The translations under genes and the position numbers were made by a program. From an uncultured Polaromonas sp. (GTDB taxonomy: Bacteria; Pseudomonadota; Gammaproteobacteria; Burkholderiales; Burkholderiaceae): a stretch of DNA of 7,577 bases. Below are positions 5,738 through 7,577 of this stretch, in pieces. Positions within the stretch are counted from its first letter, which is position 1. Each line of letters starts with the position of its first letter. The DNA lies in NCBI GenBank assembly GCA_946479075.1, contig CAMLDT010000168.1:1-7577 (forward strand). The letters are read 5' to 3'. Under the pieces are notes generated by a model. The model was not told the DNA's origin. It was given only the letters and a program-made list of their open reading frames with translations, and ran no database searches.

Positions 5738-6505
5738 TCATTGGAACAGCTCAAGTATGCGCCATCCGCGCTCAAGGGCGATGGCGCGCAGGCGCTCGTC
5801 GGGGTTGGTGGCCACCGGGTGGGTGACTTTTTCCAGCAGGGCCAGATCGTTGAGGGAATCGGTGTAAAACGTGGTCTCCACCCCATCCCAGTCCCAGCCC
5901 CGGTCGGCCAGCCACTGCTGCACGCGCACCACCTTGCCCTCGCGAAACGATGGTGTGCCCCGGATCGCGCCGGTCAGCATGCCCTGCGCGTCACGCTCCA
6001 GCTCGACGGCGATCAGTTCGGTCACCCCGAAGGCCGCAGCAATCGGCCGCGTCACGAATTCGTTGGTGGCGGTCACAATCGCCACCGCCTCGCCGGCCTG
6101 CTGGTGGCTGCGAACCAGCGACAGGGCCGATTCCTGTATGCCTTTTTGCACGATTTCCCGCATAAAACGGGCGTGAGCAGCTATCGAATTCGTAGCACCC
6201 TGCTGCCGGATCGCCTGCGTGGCAAAACGCACATAGTCGTGGATGTCGAGCGTGCCGGCCTGGTACTGGGCAAAAAACTCGGCGTTGCGCCGCTTGAATT
6301 CCTGTCCGTCGCACCAGCCGAGCGCAATGGTGAACTCCCCCCATTCATAGTCCGAGTCAAAAGGAATCAGCGTGTGGTCGAGGTCGAAAAAGGCAATTTT
6401 TTCCCCCACACTCTTCGCTTCGCGTAAATCGCTGCCCCCCGGGGGGGCGGTGCTTGCTCGGGGCGGCCCTTCGCCGCGCACGGCGGGGCTGGCAGATGAG
6501 GTCAC
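5738..6505 (-). CDS. HAD-superfamily subfamily IB hydrolase (SerB/CicA-like), substrate unknown
   Basis: Probable small-molecule phosphatase. All four HAD motifs are present: D41-L-D43-H-T45 (nucleophile and acid/base), T145 in IVTATNEF, K191, and D216/D220 in FYTDSLNDL. The region between motif I and II is a helical cap, as in the IB group that includes phosphoserine phosphatase. The gene begins with GTG at 6505, overlapping the hda stop as GTGA, and GGAG lies 5 nt upstream inside hda, which supports this start. The first 32 or so residues (Pro/Gly/Ser-rich) are encoded by a GC-rich palindromic repeat (6404-6488) and lack HAD homology; an internal GTG at 6409 just before the core (VGEKIAFFDLDHT) is a weaker alternative start. 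Total length is 255 residues, 223 from the internal start. The place between hda and pcnB is a familiar one for this gene in Burkholderiales; its partnership with them is unexplained. Confidence 0.9.
   Translation of the reverse strand: MTSSASPAVRGEGPPRASTAPPGGSDLREAKSVGEKIAFFDLDHTLIPFDSDYEWGEFTIALGWCDGQEFKRRNAEFFAQYQAGTLDIHDYVRFATQAIRQQGATNSIAAHARFMREIVQKGIQESALSLVRSHQQAGEAVAIVTATNEFVTRPIAAAFGVTELIAVELERDAQGMLTGAIRGTPSFREGKVVRVQQWLADRGWDWDGVETTFYTDSLNDLALLEKVTHPVATNPDERLRAIALERGWRILELFQ
6404..6488. repeat. GC-rich palindromic dispersed repeat (Comamonadaceae type), inside the HAD coding region
   Basis: The segment contains CTTCGCTTCGCG, then GCTG, a C6G7 palindrome centred at 6440/6441, and several further GGCGG and CGCCGCGC blocks. 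I recall similar CTGCCCCCnnGGGGG units occurring many times between genes in Comamonadaceae genomes; copy number here cannot be checked because only one copy is in the window. It lies at the hda/HAD junction and is read in frame as the HAD N-terminal leader. Confidence 0.6.
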
Positions 6506-7188
6506 GAGTTCTCCAGCATGGACTTGATCAGGGGAATGGTGATGGCGCGCTGGGTTTGCAGGGCATACGCATCGAGCTGGTCGAGCAACTGCATCAGGTT
6601 GCCGAGATCACGCGAAAAGCGGCTCAGGATGAAATCCATGGCCTCGTCGCTCAGGAACACGCCTCGCGCGTCGGCTTCCTGGCGCAGCACCGCGCGGCGG
6701 TCGGTTTCAGTCAGCGCCTGCAGCGCAAAAACGTGGCCCCAGCCCAGTCGCGTGCGCAAATCCTCGCGCAGCGACAAGTCGGCCGGCGGCGAAACCCCGG
6801 CGGCCAGCACCCAGCGCGGATGACCGTCCGCCGCATTGAGGGCGTTGACGAACCAGTTGAAGGCCGCCTGCTGCTGGACAGCGGTGTAAAGATGACAGTC
6901 ATCGAGGATGACGGCCGCCCAGCTTTCGTTGAACTCGGGCGGCTCCAGCAGCGTGGCATCCAGCCAGCCGACAGCCGCGCCCTGCACACGCAGGGCTTCC
7001 TCGACAGCCTTGAGCAGGTGGGTCTTGCCGCTGCCCGGCTCACCCCACAGGTAGGTCGGCACCGGCGAACGCAGGCTGTTGCCGGCCCACAGCTCCAGGT
7101 GCTTGAGCACGGTTTCATTCGGACCGGCGAAAAAATTGGCCAGCGAGGGCGGCGAGGCCAGCCCGATGTCCAGCGCGATCTGCTTCAT
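6502..7188 (-). CDS. hda: DnaA-related regulatory inactivation protein Hda
   Basis: AAA+ protein homologous to the DnaA ATPase domain. With the DNA-loaded sliding clamp it stimulates ATP hydrolysis by DnaA and so limits replication initiation to once per cycle. The 228-residue length is normal. Walker A GEPGSGKT is at 49-56, Walker B VILDDCH at 93-99, the arginine-finger region REDLRTRLGWG at 141-151, and a sensor-2-like helix FSRDLGNLMQLLDQLD at 191-206. The N-terminal QIALDIGL (3-10) is where the clamp-binding QLxLP-type motif sits in Hda proteins, here in a variant form. The start at 7188 (MKQIALDIG) is chosen by similarity; the frame runs open to 7359 over non-homologous sequence. The ribosome-binding region is weak (CAGG, 5 nt upstream) and lies in a predicted hairpin arm. 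First gene of the hda-HAD-pcnB-folK group. Confidence 0.95.
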   Translation of the reverse strand: MKQIALDIGLASPPSLANFFAGPNETVLKHLELWAGNSLRSPVPTYLWGEPGSGKTHLLKAVEEALRVQGAAVGWLDATLLEPPEFNESWAAVILDDCHLYTAVQQQAAFNWFVNALNAADGHPRWVLAAGVSPPADLSLREDLRTRLGWGHVFALQALTETDRRAVLRQEADARGVFLSDEAMDFILSRFSRDLGNLMQLLDQLDAYALQTQRAITIPLIKSMLENS

Positions 7189-7192
7189 GACA

Positions 7193-7226
7193 GCCTGCCC
7201 GCATCCGCCAAAAGCGGACAGCAGGC
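7193..7226. promoter_or_regulatory. Hairpin in the hda leader covering the ribosome-binding region
   Basis: Outer arms GCCTGC (7193-7198) and GCAGGC (7221-7226) and inner arms TCCGC (7204-7208) and GCGGA (7214-7218) around a 5-nt loop form a two-part stem with an asymmetric internal loop. It ends four nucleotides before the hda start codon and includes its only AGG. Structure is predicted by eye; any regulatory effect is inference. Confidence 0.45.
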
Positions 7227-7265
7227 AGCCGCACATTGGGGGGGGAAAGTAAGTTGCATACAGCC

Positions 7266-7284
7266 GGTTGGGTTGGGTTGGGGG
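7266..7284 (+). repeat. TTGGG tandem repeat with G-quadruplex potential
   Basis: Three tandem TTGGG units (7268-7282) flanked by GG and GG give four G-runs with two-nucleotide TT loops, enough for a two-tier G-quadruplex on the plus strand. A separate run of eight G lies at 7238-7245. The position is where the -35 region of the purM promoter would be expected. Confidence 0.5.
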
Positions 7285-7292
7285 TGAACCCT

Positions 7293-7313
7293 TAGAATCT
7301 GGGCTCGATTCTA
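7293..7313. promoter_or_regulatory. Palindromic -10 region serving purM and possibly hda
   Basis: TAGAATC (7293-7299) and GATTCTA (7307-7313) are exact reverse complements 7 nt apart. On the plus strand TAGAAT is a good -10 box, placing the purM start of transcription near 7305 with a leader of about 53 nt. On the minus strand the same word gives a -10 box at 7313-7308 with TTCGCA (7335-7330) 16 nt upstream as a partial -35, placing the hda start near 7301 and a leader of about 112 nt. No good -35 is seen for purM. It could also be a regulator site. Confidence 0.5.
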
Positions 7314-7357
7314 TCGGGCTTGGTGCCCGTGCGAAGCCGCCTACCCCACCCAGCAGC

Positions 7358-7577
7358 ATGACCTCCTCTTCATCCTCATCCTCCCCCCTGAGCTACAAAG
7401 ACGCCGGCGTTGACATTGACGCCGGTGACGCCCTGGTTGAACGCATCAAGCCGCTGGCCAAAAAAACCATGCGTGAAGGCGTGCTGGCCGGCATTGGCGG
7501 CTTCGGCGCCCTGTTTGAAGTACCCAAGCGTTACAAGGAGCCGGTGCTGGTCAGCGGCACCGACGGCGTGGGCACCA
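7358..7577 (+). CDS. purM: Phosphoribosylformylglycinamidine cyclo-ligase (AIR synthetase), N-terminal part, runs off the window
   Basis: Enzyme of de novo purine synthesis that closes the imidazole ring of formylglycinamidine ribonucleotide using ATP to give aminoimidazole ribonucleotide. The first 73 residues are present, about one fifth of the protein. [23 protein letters not shown] (11-33) and [16 protein letters not shown] (41-56) followed by [13 protein letters not shown] (61-73) match the family very closely; the last is the start of the nucleotide-binding region. An unusual run of seven serines at residues 3-9 precedes the conserved part, so it is likely a disordered leader. The ATG at 7358 has no clear Shine-Dalgarno. 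The gene is divergent from hda, with a shared 169-bp control region. Confidence 0.96.
   Translation, partial: MTSSSSSSSPLSYKDAGVDIDAGDALVERIKPLAKKTMREGVLAGIGGFGALFEVPKRYKEPVLVSGTDGVGT

Noticed and set aside
6454..7287. 277-codon open frame on the plus strand
   Set aside because: It is antisense to hda and the start of the HAD gene and shows no domain; hda has clear Walker motifs on the other strand.
7189..7359. 57-residue N-terminal extension of Hda
   Set aside because: It would cover the promoter region and the divergent purM start, and has low-complexity sequence; Hda proteins begin at MKQ.

Overview
The window looks like chromosomal DNA from a GC-rich betaproteobacterium of the Burkholderiales, most likely family Comamonadaceae (Polaromonas/Rhodoferax/Variovorax type). 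This rests on the wording of the PdxH, PcnB, Hda and PurM proteins, on the gene order hda - HAD hydrolase - pcnB - folK divergent from purM, and on a GC-rich palindromic repeat of the kind I remember being scattered through these genomes. No search could be run, so the genus is not resolved.

Left part (1-2304, all minus strand): a TetR-family regulator, then the small [2Fe-2S] subunit and the first 390 residues of the large molybdopterin subunit of a xanthine-oxidase-family oxidoreductase of the isoquinoline 1-oxidoreductase type. The large subunit carries a twin-arginine signal; the small one has none. The promoter region of the regulator and the leader of the small-subunit gene share an inverted repeat, CGAAT-N4-ATTCG. 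This suggests that the regulator controls both itself and the enzyme.

Middle part (2305-3532): pdxH on the plus strand (pyridoxal phosphate synthesis), followed by a short HNH-endonuclease-like gene of phage type in a stretch of about 48% GC. The surrounding genes are roughly 65-70% GC, so this gene is probably acquired. A perfect 9-bp inverted repeat lies at the compositional boundary.

Right part (3533-7188, minus strand): a compact gene group read in the order hda (regulatory inactivation of DnaA), a HAD-IB phosphatase-like gene (GTGA overlap with hda), pcnB (poly(A) polymerase I) and folK (folate synthesis, 9 bp after pcnB). The N-terminus of the HAD protein is encoded by the GC-rich palindromic repeat, read through in frame. 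Divergent from hda, purM starts at 7358 and runs off the right edge. The 169-bp hda-purM gap holds a TAGAATC-N7-GATTCTA palindrome that offers a -10 box to each strand, a G-rich TTGGG repeat, and a hairpin covering the hda ribosome-binding region.

Most of the window is housekeeping. I see no multi-gene defence or other novel system. The best leads are the shared operator pair, the orphan HNH gene and the repeat-derived protein leader.
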